Assembly: GCF_030269765.1 (NCBI RefSeq)
Contig: NZ_BSTX01000001.1
Coordinates: 310,001 to 374,000 of the forward strand
Origin: Actinorhabdospora filicis
GTDB taxonomy: Bacteria; Actinomycetota; Actinomycetes; Mycobacteriales; Micromonosporaceae
Length of the DNA: 64,000 bases
Reading direction: 5' to 3'
How positions within the stretch are numbered: position 1 is the stretch's first letter; the number at the start of each line of letters is the position of its first letter. Below, one piece after another: positions 55,356 through 63,635 of the stretch. A model generated the notes under the pieces. That model was not told where the DNA came from. It was given only the letters and a program-made list of their open reading frames with translations, and searched no databases. The translations under genes and the position numbers were made by a program.

Positions 55356-55850
55356 GGTCCGTCCCAGCGGGGCGGGCTCTGGGCCCCCACCAAAGAAGAG
55401 GTGCGCGAAAACGCGAGAACACCGCCTTGAAGTCTCGCCGCCGCTGCCACTGCCACCGCCGCCGAGACCGCCGCGATTGCCCCCACGCTCTACCGCCAGG
55501 ACCGCCGTCACGCTCGTGCTCCCGCCCCGCCCCCGGAACCGCGCCGCGCCCGCGCCCATGTTTGTTCGGGTGTCACGGTTGCGCACTCACCTCCGGTGTG
55601 CCCACACGAGCGGCATGCTCCCGCCCGCACCCGGAACCCCGCACCTGCACCCGTGCTGGTCGAGCATCACGGCCACATGCTCGCCTCGGGCGCGCCCCCA
55701 CGTCCGCCGCCCACTCCGCGCCACGCCTCGCTCATCGCACCCGATGCCCCGAACCACCATCGGCGGTCCGGGCGCCCGGCCACCCCGAAGCCCCTCCCCC
55801 GCGACGCCCCGGGCACACCCCAGGCACACCCCGGGCACGCCGCCCCACTC

Positions 55851-56291
55851 CTACCCCCGCGCCGCCTCGTACCGCTCCAGGTACTCCTCCACCCCCACCG
55901 CCGCGATCGCCTCGCCCACCGCATCCAGCGCGAGGTCGTCGGCGCGCTTGAAGCGCACGCAGCTCTTCCCCATGTCCAGCCGCTTGCCCGCTGCCGCGAA
56001 GCGCGCGCGGAACACCGTCTCTCGCTCCTCGTCCCCGTACACGCACATCAGGTAGAGCGACAGGTGGTTCCTCTGCGCGGCGAGGGCGGCCAGTTGCAGC
56101 GGCTTCTCGTTGTAGGTGCCCGGGTAGCGCTCCAGCGGGACGACGTAGGCGAGCATCCCGAAGTCCACGGTCTCCGCATACCCTTCCGGCAGGTGCTCCA
56201 GGATCACCTCGCGGACGGCCGCCAGTTCGGCGCGGCGGTCGGCGGGCAGCGACTCCAGGTACGCGTCGGGTGTGGTGGCGGCGCTTCGCAT
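55851..56291 (-). CDS. DUF1801 protein
   Basis: The 146-residue protein matches DUF1801 (YdhG-like): an N-terminal TPDAYLESLPADRRAELAAVREVILEHLPEGYAE, then FGMLAYVVPLERYP, HLSLYLMCVYGD and GKSCVRFKRADDLALDAVGEAI. The fold is small alpha/beta and may bind iron or a nucleic acid; function unknown. ATG 56291 is chosen because the domain starts right after it, and the next upstream start lies in the divergent gene's promoter. Confidence 0.88.
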   Translation of the reverse strand: MRSAATTPDAYLESLPADRRAELAAVREVILEHLPEGYAETVDFGMLAYVVPLERYPGTYNEKPLQLAALAAQRNHLSLYLMCVYGDEERETVFRARFAAAGKRLDMGKSCVRFKRADDLALDAVGEAIAAVGVEEYLERYEAARG

Positions 56292-56344
56292 GCGTTCACG
56301 GTAGCGGGAATGTCGCACGTCGCTGCGATGATCGTGTGGTGCGC

Positions 56345-57955
56345 ATGGTGATCGTCCCGGACGAGGGTGACGGGGGCTGGCTGCGGGCCGCCGACGGCGG
56401 TCCGGTCACGCGTGTGCCCGATCTGGCGGCGAGTGTCGGCGAGTTCGAGGACGCGGGTGAGCCGCGCTGGGTCGTGGCCGATCTGGCGCAGGTGTATCCG
56501 CGGCTGCTGCGGCGGGGCGCGCGGCTGGGGCGGTGCCATGACGTGACGCTGACCGAGTCGCTGCTGCTGGGTTACGACGGGCGTTACGGTGAGCCGTCGG
56601 CGCCCGCGGCGGCGCACGCGCGGTTGCGGGGGCTGCCGCCTCCGCCGCCGGTGCCGGAGGCGGTGACGGGCACGTTGTTCGACGACGAGCGGCCGCCGAA
56701 GGACGGGGCGGCCGAGGCGGTGCTGCTGGACGAGGTGCACGCCGGCCAGATGGCGCGGCTGGAGTCGCGGGGGCGGATGGCGACGCTGGCGGCGGCGGAG
56801 TCGGCGGGCGGGCTGATCGCGGCGGAGATGACCTTCCACGGGCTGCCGTTCAGCCGCGAGGCGCACGACGCGATCCTGACGGGGATGCTGGGGTCGCGGC
56901 CGGTGAAGGGGCTGCGGCCGCGTCATCTGCAGGAGCTCGCCGACCGGGTGAGCGCGGCGTTCGGGCGTCCGGTGAACCCGGATTCGCCGCAGCAGATCCT
57001 GGCCGCGTTCAAGTCGGCGGGGATGCCGATCGAGTCGACGCGGTCGTGGGTGCTGAAGCGGCTCGATCACGCGGCGGTGGAGCCGCTGCTGGAGTACAAG
57101 GAGCTGGCCCGTATCTGGACGGCGCACGGCTGGTCGTGGGCGGACCAGTGGGTGAGCCCGGGCGGGGACGGGCAGCGGCTGCGCCCGGAGTACGTCGTGG
57201 GCGGTGTGGTCTCGGGCCGGTGGGCGACGGACGGGGGTGGCGCGCTGCAGATCCCGAAGGCGGTGCGGGGGGCCGTCCGCGCCGATCCGGGACACCTGCT
57301 GGTCGTCGCCGACGCCGCGCAGCTGGAGCCGCGGGTGCTGGCGGCGATGTCGGGTGACGCGGGCATGGCGCGGGCGGCGGGCGAGATCGACCTGTACGAG
57401 GCGCTGTCGGGCACCTTCGGGGGGAAGCGGGACGACGCGAAGATCGCGCTGCTGTCGGCGATGTACGGCGGGGGCAGTCCCGAGGCGATGACGCTGCTGG
57501 CGGTGATGCGCCAGCGGTTCCCGGCGGCCTACGCCTATGTGGAGGCGGCGGCGCAGGCGGGCGAGCGGGGACGCCTGGTGCGCTCGTGGCTGGGCCGCAC
57601 GTGCCCGCCGGCATCGTCGTCGTTCAAGAGCATGGGCGCCGGGCCGGAGGCCTCGCGGGCGGTGCGGGACCGGGGCCGGTTCACGCGCAACTTCGTCGTC
57701 CAGGGCACCGCCGCCGAGTGGGCGCTGGCGCTGATGGCGTTCCTGCGGAACCGGCTGCGCGAGGAGTCGCTGGGCGAGCTGGTGTTCTTCCAGCACGACG
57801 AGGTGATCGTGCACTGCCCGGCCGAGCGGGCCGGGCGGGTCGGGGAGGTCATCGCCGCGGCGGGGCGGGCGGCCACCGAGCTGCTGTTCCCGGGGACGCC
57901 GGTGCGGATCCCGATGCACACCGCGGCCGTGGAGTCCTACGCGGACGCCAAGTGA
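56345..57955 (+). CDS. PolA-like DNA polymerase with degenerate exonuclease region
   Basis: The 536-residue protein is a family A polymerase of the actinobacterial short type often named bifunctional 3'-5' exonuclease/DNA polymerase. Motif A is DAAQLEPR (Asp323), motif B is R362...K366...Y374-G375, and motif C is HDE (484-486). There is no 5'-nuclease domain, and the N-terminal 170 residues show no clear D-x-E exonuclease motif. It probably fills a repair or mutagenesis role beside the main PolA. ATG 56345 was chosen; GTG at 56339 or 56336 is possible. A terminator follows at once. Confidence 0.88.
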   Translation: MVIVPDEGDGGWLRAADGGPVTRVPDLAASVGEFEDAGEPRWVVADLAQVYPRLLRRGARLGRCHDVTLTESLLLGYDGRYGEPSAPAAAHARLRGLPPPPPVPEAVTGTLFDDERPPKDGAAEAVLLDEVHAGQMARLESRGRMATLAAAESAGGLIAAEMTFHGLPFSREAHDAILTGMLGSRPVKGLRPRHLQELADRVSAAFGRPVNPDSPQQILAAFKSAGMPIESTRSWVLKRLDHAAVEPLLEYKELARIWTAHGWSWADQWVSPGGDGQRLRPEYVVGGVVSGRWATDGGGALQIPKAVRGAVRADPGHLLVVADAAQLEPRVLAAMSGDAGMARAAGEIDLYEALSGTFGGKRDDAKIALLSAMYGGGSPEAMTLLAVMRQRFPAAYAYVEAAAQAGERGRLVRSWLGRTCPPASSSFKSMGAGPEASRAVRDRGRFTRNFVVQGTAAEWALALMAFLRNRLREESLGELVFFQHDEVIVHCPAERAGRVGEVIAAAGRAATELLFPGTPVRIPMHTAAVESYADAK

Positions 57956-57958
57956 GGC

Positions 57959-57991
57959 GGGCCGCCCGTCACCGCGGGTGACGGACGGCCC
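57959..57991. terminator. Terminator between the polymerase gene and the Cys-rich peptide gene
   Basis: GGGCCGCCCGTCACC (57959-57973) and GGTGACGGACGGCCC (57977-57991) pair with one mismatch around a 3-base loop. It starts four bases past the polymerase stop and can serve both convergent genes. Confidence 0.8.
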
Positions 57992-58007
57992 CGCGAGCGC
58001 GCGGCCG

Positions 58008-58190
58008 TCAGGCCGGACACACGCCGCACGTCGTGTTGCAGGAGGCGTCGGTGTAGCAGCTGACGATCTCCCCGCCGGGGCATTCCTTCGAACCCCACAT
58101 CGGCGTGCACTTCCCGGGCGCGGCCGCGGCCTTGGAGGCCGGGACGAGGCGGTTGAGCAGGCGGTCGGCGACAGTACCCAGGCGGCGCAT
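58008..58190 (-). CDS. 60-residue six-cysteine peptide, RiPP-precursor-like or secreted
   Basis: The small protein has a 27-residue amphipathic N-terminus (RRLGTVADRLLNRLVPASKAAA) without a true hydrophobic signal core. A 33-residue tail follows with six Cys (GKC, KEC, VSC, ASC, TTC, GVC) among Gly, Ser, Thr and Pro. GGAGA six bases before ATG 58190 is a good SD, and a terminator lies beyond the stop. A leader with RLLxRLVP followed by a Cys-dense tail is how several actinomycete modified peptides look, but no modifying enzyme is adjacent. A disulfide or metal-binding peptide is the alternative. Confidence 0.7.
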   Translation of the reverse strand: MRRLGTVADRLLNRLVPASKAAAAPGKCTPMWGSKECPGGEIVSCYTDASCNTTCGVCPA

Positions 58191-58479
58191 CTCGATCTCC
58201 GTTCGCTCAGTTCGCCGCCGCCGGTCGGCGGCGACGCGGTGGACCATACAAGTCGTAGATCATCTTCCGCAACGCCCCGGCGCATACCGCAGCGCATATG
58301 GTCCCTTGTGGACGAACCGGCGGATCCCGCTCGGCACCGGCGAAGTCGCCGGAGTTCGGCATCGATCTTGGACGGCCGGTATCGGGACGGCCGCCGATCC
58401 AGTAACGTCCACTTAGGAACGTCCCGGTCCGGTGACGCCCCGTGACCGCAGAAGAAGTCCCCTCCCCCAAGGACGACCG

Positions 58480-58884
58480 ATGGCAGCGAACGATCCCGAC
58501 GGGCGGCGCCCCGCCGACCCGGCCGCCGCGCGCGCCCGCCTCTGGCAGCACATCGCGGTCAACGAGGCCGAAAGCCATGTCGCGGCCCTGCACCGCGACC
58601 ACCTCCTCGCCGGGCGCAGAGCCGCCATGACGCGCCTCGCCGAGGCGCAGCGGGTCGTGTCCTACGTCAAGGAACTCGGCGACGACGAGGCCCTGCGCGC
58701 CGCCGTGGAGGCCCTCGGCCGCGCCAGCCGCGAGTACAAGCGCGTCCGCGACGACGTGGCCGCCGAGTTGCAGTGCATCATCCGCGCCCGCGTCACCCGC
58801 ATGGCCGAGATGGCCGAGCGGCTCGGCGAGGCCGCGGGCGGCTCCTGGCCGTCCGGTCTGGACTTCGGCGACGAACCCGCCTGA
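58480..58884 (+). CDS. Small helical protein of unknown function
   Basis: The 134-residue protein is Ala/Arg/Glu-rich and predicted almost wholly helical, with possible coiled-coil stretches (VAALHRDHLLAGRRAAMTRLAEAQRVVSYVKEL; RASREYKRVRDDVAAELQCIIRARVTRMAEMAERL). I know no family for it. ATG 58480 follows AAGGA with good spacing. It is divergent from the Cys-rich peptide gene, separated by 289 bp that hold repeated AACGTCC and GACGGCCG words and presumably both promoters. Confidence 0.7.
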   Translation: MAANDPDGRRPADPAAARARLWQHIAVNEAESHVAALHRDHLLAGRRAAMTRLAEAQRVVSYVKELGDDEALRAAVEALGRASREYKRVRDDVAAELQCIIRARVTRMAEMAERLGEAAGGSWPSGLDFGDEPA

Positions 58885-58978
58885 GCGAGTCTTTGCGCGC
58901 GGCGAGCCGCGCCGCCTATCGTGAGACCGTGATCGACACGCGGCCGGGACCCAGCGAAACGCCTGAATGTGGTACCCC

Positions 58979-59034
58979 GGCAGCGGGCAGCGGGCAGCGG
59001 GCAGCGGGCAGCGGGCAGCGGGCAGCGGGCGGCG
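58979..59034 (+). repeat. Heptanucleotide tandem array (GGCAGCG)7
   Basis: Seven perfect copies of GGCAGCG fill 58979-59027, and a variant GGCGGCG follows to 59034. The array ends 11-20 bp before the candidate GTG starts of the glycerophosphotransferase-like gene. Read in that gene's frame from ATG 58967 it encodes GSGQRAA repeats. Seven is not a multiple of three, so copy-number change would shift frame or promoter spacing. Confidence 0.9.
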
Positions 59035-59053
59035 CCGCGCGCCGGTGGCCGCG

Positions 59054-60631
59054 GTGAGCGTCCCGGCCGACGCGCCTGACGTGGGCCGCTGGGACACCTT
59101 CGCCGCCGAGCGGCGCGTCCTCGCCGTCGCGCGGAACGTGCCCGCCACGACGCGGCTGATGGACGCGCTGTCGCTCCTGCGCGGCGACCGCCGCGTCGAG
59201 GTCGCCTTCACCCTGACCCGCTCCACCGCCTTCCACCCCGGCGACCACGAGCTGATGAGCGACCTCGGCGTCCACCCGATGCCCTGGCGGGAGGCCGTCG
59301 CCGAGCGCTTCGACCTGGCCCTGTCGGCCAGCGCCAACGGCCCGCTGCACGAGCTGCGCGCGCCCGTCCTGCTCATGCCGCACGGCGCGGGGCAGCACAA
59401 GTACCTGGACGCCTCCGACCCGCGCCGCGGCGTGCACGGCGCCGCGCCCGAGCAGCTCGTGGTCGACGGGCGCGTGGTCCCCACCGCCATCCTCGTCACC
59501 GGTGAGGCGCCCCTGGCCCTCCTGCGCCGCGACTGCCCCGGCGCCGCCGCGCGGGCCCTGGTCGCCGGGGACCTCAGCCACCAGCAGCTGGTGGCGGCGG
59601 CGCCCGACCGCGACCGGTACCGCCGCGCTCTCGGCCTCGGCCCCGGAGTGCGGCTGGTGACGGTCACCTCGACGTGGGGACCGGCCTCGCTCCTGGCCCG
59701 CCACCCGGACCTGCCGGAGCGGCTGCTGGCGTCCCTGCCCGCCGACGAGTACCGGGTGGCGGCCGTCCTGCACCCGAACATCGCCGCCCGGCACGGCTCC
59801 TGGCAGATCCGGCACCGCGCGGTGGACGCCATCGACGCCGGGCTGCTGCTCGTCCCCCCGCACGAGGGCTGGCAGGCGGTGCTGACCGCCTCCGACTGCG
59901 TCATCGGCGATCACGGCTCGGTGGGCTTCTACGCCGCCGCCCTCGACATCCCGCTGCTGCTGGCGGCCACCGGGGACGGTGAGGTCCCGCCGGACTCCCC
60001 CAGCCTCGCCCTCGCCGCCGCCGCGCCCCGCTTCGACCCCGGCGGCGGCGTCCTCGCCCAGATCGAGGACGCGATCGCCAAACACCGGCCCGGCGTCCTG
60101 CGCGGCCTCACCGGGCCCTCCCTCGCCGAGGTCGACGCCGCGCGCGTCTACCGCGACACCATGTACCGGCTGATGCGCCTGACGCCGCCACCGCGCGAGC
60201 GCGGCTCGCGGGCCCCGGCCGTCCCGCGCCTGGACCGCACCGAGCCGCTGTCGCACGTGGTCACCGCCGAGCGGACCGGCGGCGCCGTCCGGCTGACCCG
60301 CTTCCCCGCCGCCACCGCCGAGTACGCGCCCGCGCCCGGCCGCCATCACGCGGCCGGCGAGGACGAGCCCGATCCGCGCTTCCGGCGCGCGGCGGCCGTG
60401 CTGGCCGGACGCGACCCGGCGGCGCTACTGGAGCGCTATCCCGCGTGCGAGGTCGCCGTCGGCGGCGGAGGCGCGCGCACCCGCCACGGCGTGATCCGCG
60501 TCGAGGACGGCGGCGGCCTGCCGGACGTGCTGCTGGGCTCGGCGCTGCTGCCGGGCCTGCGCTCCGGCGGCCCGCTACCGGAGGTCGTGCTGGTCGGCGG
60601 ACGCGAGTTCCGCCCGCGCCTGTCCCGCTAG
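59054..60631 (+). CDS. CDP-glycerol:glycerophosphotransferase-like GT-B protein
   Basis: The 525-residue protein looks like a GT-B enzyme of the TagF/TarB (CDP-glycerol glycerophosphotransferase) superfamily: LLMPHGAGQHKYL, then VRLVTVTSTWGPASLLARHPDL, VAAVLHPNIAARHGSWQIR and SDCVIGDHGSVGFYAAALDIPLLLA, the signature donor-site region of that fold. Such enzymes build teichoic-acid-type polymers; related orphans exist in actinomycetes with unknown acceptors. GTG 59054 is chosen because it precedes the conserved region; GTG 59045 or ATG 58967, which would include the heptamer repeats, are alternatives. It overlaps the convergent STAND gene by 57 bp. Confidence 0.72.
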   Translation: MSVPADAPDVGRWDTFAAERRVLAVARNVPATTRLMDALSLLRGDRRVEVAFTLTRSTAFHPGDHELMSDLGVHPMPWREAVAERFDLALSASANGPLHELRAPVLLMPHGAGQHKYLDASDPRRGVHGAAPEQLVVDGRVVPTAILVTGEAPLALLRRDCPGAAARALVAGDLSHQQLVAAAPDRDRYRRALGLGPGVRLVTVTSTWGPASLLARHPDLPERLLASLPADEYRVAAVLHPNIAARHGSWQIRHRAVDAIDAGLLLVPPHEGWQAVLTASDCVIGDHGSVGFYAAALDIPLLLAATGDGEVPPDSPSLALAAAAPRFDPGGGVLAQIEDAIAKHRPGVLRGLTGPSLAEVDAARVYRDTMYRLMRLTPPPRERGSRAPAVPRLDRTEPLSHVVTAERTGGAVRLTRFPAATAEYAPAPGRHHAAGEDEPDPRFRRAAAVLAGRDPAALLERYPACEVAVGGGGARTRHGVIRVEDGGGLPDVLLGSALLPGLRSGGPLPEVVLVGGREFRPRLSR

Positions 60632-62488
60632 CGCCGCCGCGCGCGAGCTGCCCATCCCGGCGTAGATCGCGCGCGCCCGCTCCAGGGCGCCGTCGTCGCC
60701 GAAGCGCGTGCCGAGCTCGGCGAGGGCCTCCGCCTGGTAGTAGGCGGCGCCCTCGGCCTCCAGGACGGCCGCGGCGGCGGCGAAGAGCTCGCGGGCCTCG
60801 TCGTCCCCGGCCAGCCGGGCCAGGTCCATGAGGACCTTCCCGAGGTCGCGCGGGTGGGCGGTGAAACGGGCGCGGGCCTCGCGCAGCGCCGCCACGGCCC
60901 TGGCGTGGTCGCCGAGAGCCGCGTAGGCCTGCCCGGTGAACTGCTTCTGCAACCCGCGCGCCCGGTTGCCCTCGTCGATGCCGTAGGCGGTCTCGTGCGC
61001 GGTCACCGCCCGCTCGTACTCGCCCCGGCGGACCAGCGCCCGCCCGAGGAACTCCCAGGCCGAGGCCAGCACGTCGGCGCGGCGGGCCAGCCCGATCGCG
61101 CCCTCCAGCTTGGACACCGCGTCGGCGAGCTCGCCGTGCTCCATGTCCCAGCGGCTGGCCAGGGTCAGCATCCGCGCCTCGACGTCCGGGCCGAGCGACG
61201 GGGCGGCACGGACCCCCAGGTCACTCGACTCGTACCAGTCGAGCTCGTTGCGGCGGTCCATGAACAGCGGCCACATCGCCTCGGTGAAGCCGCACACCTC
61301 GCGCATGAAGCCGCTGCGGAACGCGCGCCGCTGGACCGTGACGAGCAGGGCCCGCCGCCGTTCCATCCAGGTCATGGCCTCGGCGCGGTCGCCGAAGGGG
61401 CCGGTGCCCTTCGCGGGTTCGATGACGCGCAGCCGCTCGCCCATGGCGAGGTCGGCGAAGGACGCGCGGGTGAGGAGATCGCCGATGAGGCGGGTCTGCG
61501 CGGAGTCGAGGTCCTCTCCGGCGGCCAGGACGCGGGCGTGCGCGCGGATCAGCTCGCCCATGTTGTAGCGGCCGTCCTCGCCGCCGGACACCAAGTGGGA
61601 GCCGCGCAGCTCCTCGACGGCGCCGCGCGCGGCGGTGCCGGTCGCGCCGGTGAGGGCGGCGACGTCGGCGACGTCGAAACCGGGACCGGGATGCGCGGCC
61701 AGCAGGCGGTAGGCGCGGCGGGTCTCCTCGGTGAGCCCGGCGTAGGCGATCTCGGCGATGTCCTCCAGCATCGCGTCACGGCCCTTGGCGTGCAGTTCGG
61801 CGAGCACCTGCGCCGGGGAGGCGGTGCTGCGGGCGAGGCGGCCGCCGATGAGGTGCAGGGCCAGCGGTACGCCCGAGGCGGCGTGGAGAAGCGCGGCGGT
61901 GGCCTCCGGTTCGGCGTCGAGGCGCGCGGGGTCGCAGTACGCGGCGAGGACCTGGCGGGCGTGCCCGTTGCCGAGGCCGGACAGGGACAGGCGCACGTCG
62001 GCGAGGGGGTCGAGTTCCTCGGGGCGGCGGAACGAGGTGACCACCATCGCGCTGCGGGGCGAGGAGGGCATGAGCCGGTCGATCTCGCGCCGGTCGACGG
62101 CGTTGTCCACGAAGACCAGGATCGCCTTGTGGCTGGTCACGCTGCGGAACAGGCGGGCGCGGGCGGCCTCGTCGTCGGGGATCTCCTCGCGTGCAACGCC
62201 CAGGGAGCGCAGGAAGCCCAGGAGGACGTCGCCGAGATCGGCGATCCCTCTGCGCCTCAGTTCACCGAGGTCGACGTAGAGGACGCCCTCGGTGAACGCC
62301 TCGCTCGCGCGCAGCGCCGCCAGTACGGCCACGGCGGTCTTGCCCGAACCCGGCATGCCGGTGACCAGGATCAGCCTGGGCACCGTGCGGCCGTCGGCGG
62401 GCGCGGAGAGGACATCGAGTTCGCGCGCCTCGTCGTCCCGGTTGAAGAAGATCCGTGGCGCGGCAGGCAGCTCTTGTGGTTTCCGCAC
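60575..62488 (-). CDS. NB-ARC/STAND ATPase with TPR repeats, no DNA-binding domain
   Basis: The 637-residue protein resembles the C-terminal two-thirds of AfsR. The NB-ARC domain has P-loop GMPGSGKT (44-51), a Walker B-like AILVFVDNA, and a GxP motif SGVPLALHLIGGRLA. A winged-helix linker follows, then TPRs (ASAWEFLGRALVRRGEYERAVTAHETAYGI, QAYAALGDHARAVAALREARARF). The SARP DNA-binding head is missing. GTG 62488 follows GGGGGAGAG, so it is complete rather than truncated. STAND proteins act as signal switches, in regulation or defence. Confidence 0.85.
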   Translation of the reverse strand: MRKPQELPAAPRIFFNRDDEARELDVLSAPADGRTVPRLILVTGMPGSGKTAVAVLAALRASEAFTEGVLYVDLGELRRRGIADLGDVLLGFLRSLGVAREEIPDDEAARARLFRSVTSHKAILVFVDNAVDRREIDRLMPSSPRSAMVVTSFRRPEELDPLADVRLSLSGLGNGHARQVLAAYCDPARLDAEPEATAALLHAASGVPLALHLIGGRLARSTASPAQVLAELHAKGRDAMLEDIAEIAYAGLTEETRRAYRLLAAHPGPGFDVADVAALTGATGTAARGAVEELRGSHLVSGGEDGRYNMGELIRAHARVLAAGEDLDSAQTRLIGDLLTRASFADLAMGERLRVIEPAKGTGPFGDRAEAMTWMERRRALLVTVQRRAFRSGFMREVCGFTEAMWPLFMDRRNELDWYESSDLGVRAAPSLGPDVEARMLTLASRWDMEHGELADAVSKLEGAIGLARRADVLASAWEFLGRALVRRGEYERAVTAHETAYGIDEGNRARGLQKQFTGQAYAALGDHARAVAALREARARFTAHPRDLGKVLMDLARLAGDDEARELFAAAAAVLEAEGAAYYQAEALAELGTRFGDDGALERARAIYAGMGSSRAAALAGQARAELASADQHDLR

Positions 62489-62570
62489 GACTCTCCCCCG
62501 CTCACCGTCCCCGAACGCGCACCGCCCACCATACGTCCCGATCCGTGCGCGGGGGAAGTACGGTGACGGC

Positions 62571-63023
62571 ATGCGCGAAGCCCTGGTCACGCTCGCCGGT
62601 GAGATCGACGCCCCCGTCCAGCGGGTGGCCGGCCTGCTGCTCACCGTCCACGAAGGCCCGGTCGGCGAGGAGAACCTCTGGCTGCTGAGCGGGATGGGCG
62701 CCACGCGCGTGTCGGGCGGGCCGGGGCGGTTCGCGGTGGCCTATCCCGGCGGGAACCTGACCGTGGACGTCGACCGCGAGGCGGGCACGATCGCCGCGCA
62801 GGGCGGGTGGTGGTACCGGGGCGAGTGGGCGCTCACCGGGCGGGAGGGCGGGACGCTGCTGACGCATCGCGTCCGCAACGTCGCGGGGGCGGGCTCGCGG
62901 TGGGCGGTGCCGCTGGCCAACAACTTCTTCCGCGGCTTCCCCGAGCGCACCCGGCAGGGCTTCCTGGCGGGCCTGACGCGCGTCGGCGAGCACCTGGGCT
63001 GCGCCACGCGGCTAGTGCCCTAG
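62571..63023 (+). CDS. Small cytoplasmic protein, possibly SRPBCC-like
   Basis: The 150-residue protein has no signal or membrane helix. Features such as FAVAYPGGNLTVDVD, GGWWYRGEWALTGREGGTLLTHRVRNVA and a C-terminal helix RTRQGFLAGLTRVGEHLG resemble the beta sheet and last helix of SRPBCC (START-like) ligand-binding proteins, but I am not sure. A TACGGT hexamer (62559-62564) seven bases ahead of ATG 62571 could make it leaderless. It overlaps the convergent PGPGW gene by 12 bp. Confidence 0.7.
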   Translation: MREALVTLAGEIDAPVQRVAGLLLTVHEGPVGEENLWLLSGMGATRVSGGPGRFAVAYPGGNLTVDVDREAGTIAAQGGWWYRGEWALTGREGGTLLTHRVRNVAGAGSRWAVPLANNFFRGFPERTRQGFLAGLTRVGEHLGCATRLVP

Positions 63024-63422
63024 CCGCCGCGAGATCTCCGTCCACAGGTTCACGTCGAAGCTCACGTACACCGACGCCCAGATCACGCACGCCACGAACA
63101 CCAGCCCGGCGGCGCCGATGAGGACCCGGACCGTCCAGTGCCGCCGCTTGATCCAGTCGAGCCAGCGGGTGAGCTGCCGCTTGGTGAAGGTGAAGAGCCG
63201 GTGGGCCCAGTGGAACTCCAGGGCCAGGATCGCCAGTCCGGCCAGGACGATCGCCCAGCCCGGTCCCGGGAACGGGATCAGCACGATCCCCAGCGCGATG
63301 ACGGCGGTCCCGAGGACGCCGACGGCGATCTTGAGGGTGAGGCTGCCGGAGCGGGTGCGCCGGACGCGGTCCAGCCAGGCGTGCAATGGCCGCTGCCGCG
63401 GTGTCTCCTCCTCGTCCGTCAT
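63012..63422 (-). CDS. PGPGW/TIGR02611-type membrane protein
   Basis: The 136-residue protein has the PGPGW signature (IPFPGPGWAIVLAGLAILALEF) within a membrane hairpin and a further C-terminal helix (VLIGAAGLVFVACVIW), about three membrane segments in all. A basic stretch (KRQLTRWLDWIKRRH) lies between. The family is common in actinobacteria and has no known function. Confidence 0.9.
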   Translation of the reverse strand: MTDEEETPRQRPLHAWLDRVRRTRSGSLTLKIAVGVLGTAVIALGIVLIPFPGPGWAIVLAGLAILALEFHWAHRLFTFTKRQLTRWLDWIKRRHWTVRVLIGAAGLVFVACVIWASVYVSFDVNLWTEISRRLGH

Positions 63423-63591
63423 CGCCGCCCTCTCGACGTGGTCACTAGACGGTACCGAAACACTACGGTGGCGGGATGCCGATGGTCCGGTTTGCGTTGA
63501 TCCGTGGTCACTTCACCCGGACGCGATTCCCCAAGTAGCACCGATCAGGGGGTACGGAGCTCTCCGTGGTGGTAAGACCACAAGTGAACAT

Positions 63592-63616
63592 GGTGGGCAC
63601 CGGGAAGGGGCCCACC
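63592..63616. repeat. Dyads upstream of the SsgA-family gene
   Basis: GGTGGGC (63592-63598) and GCCCACC (63610-63616) form a hairpin 20 bases before ATG 63636, and GTGGT-AAG-ACCAC lies at 63569-63581. The 213-bp leader of this gene otherwise shows no clear promoter. They may be operators for developmental control. Confidence 0.45.
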
Positions 63617-63635
63617 CAAGTGCCGGGGGGCAGAC

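Larger units (their letters stand above)
54616..55850. other. 1.2-kb gene-poor region with repeats
   Basis: I find no convincing coding region here on either strand: frames are long only because GC is high, and lack starts, signals and recognisable domains. The left half has G-rich GGTGAGG/GGGTGAT motifs and degenerate 90-140 bp repeats (54814-55278). The centre has two DnaA boxes and a promoter. The right half (55440-55850) is strongly C-rich on the plus strand, with GGGCACACCCCAGGCACACCCC-type runs. Confidence 0.6.

Noticed and set aside
55302..55586. Minus-strand 94-codon frame beside the orphan promoter
   Set aside because: Gly/Arg-rich low-complexity product, no SD, and it runs through the DnaA box and promoter.
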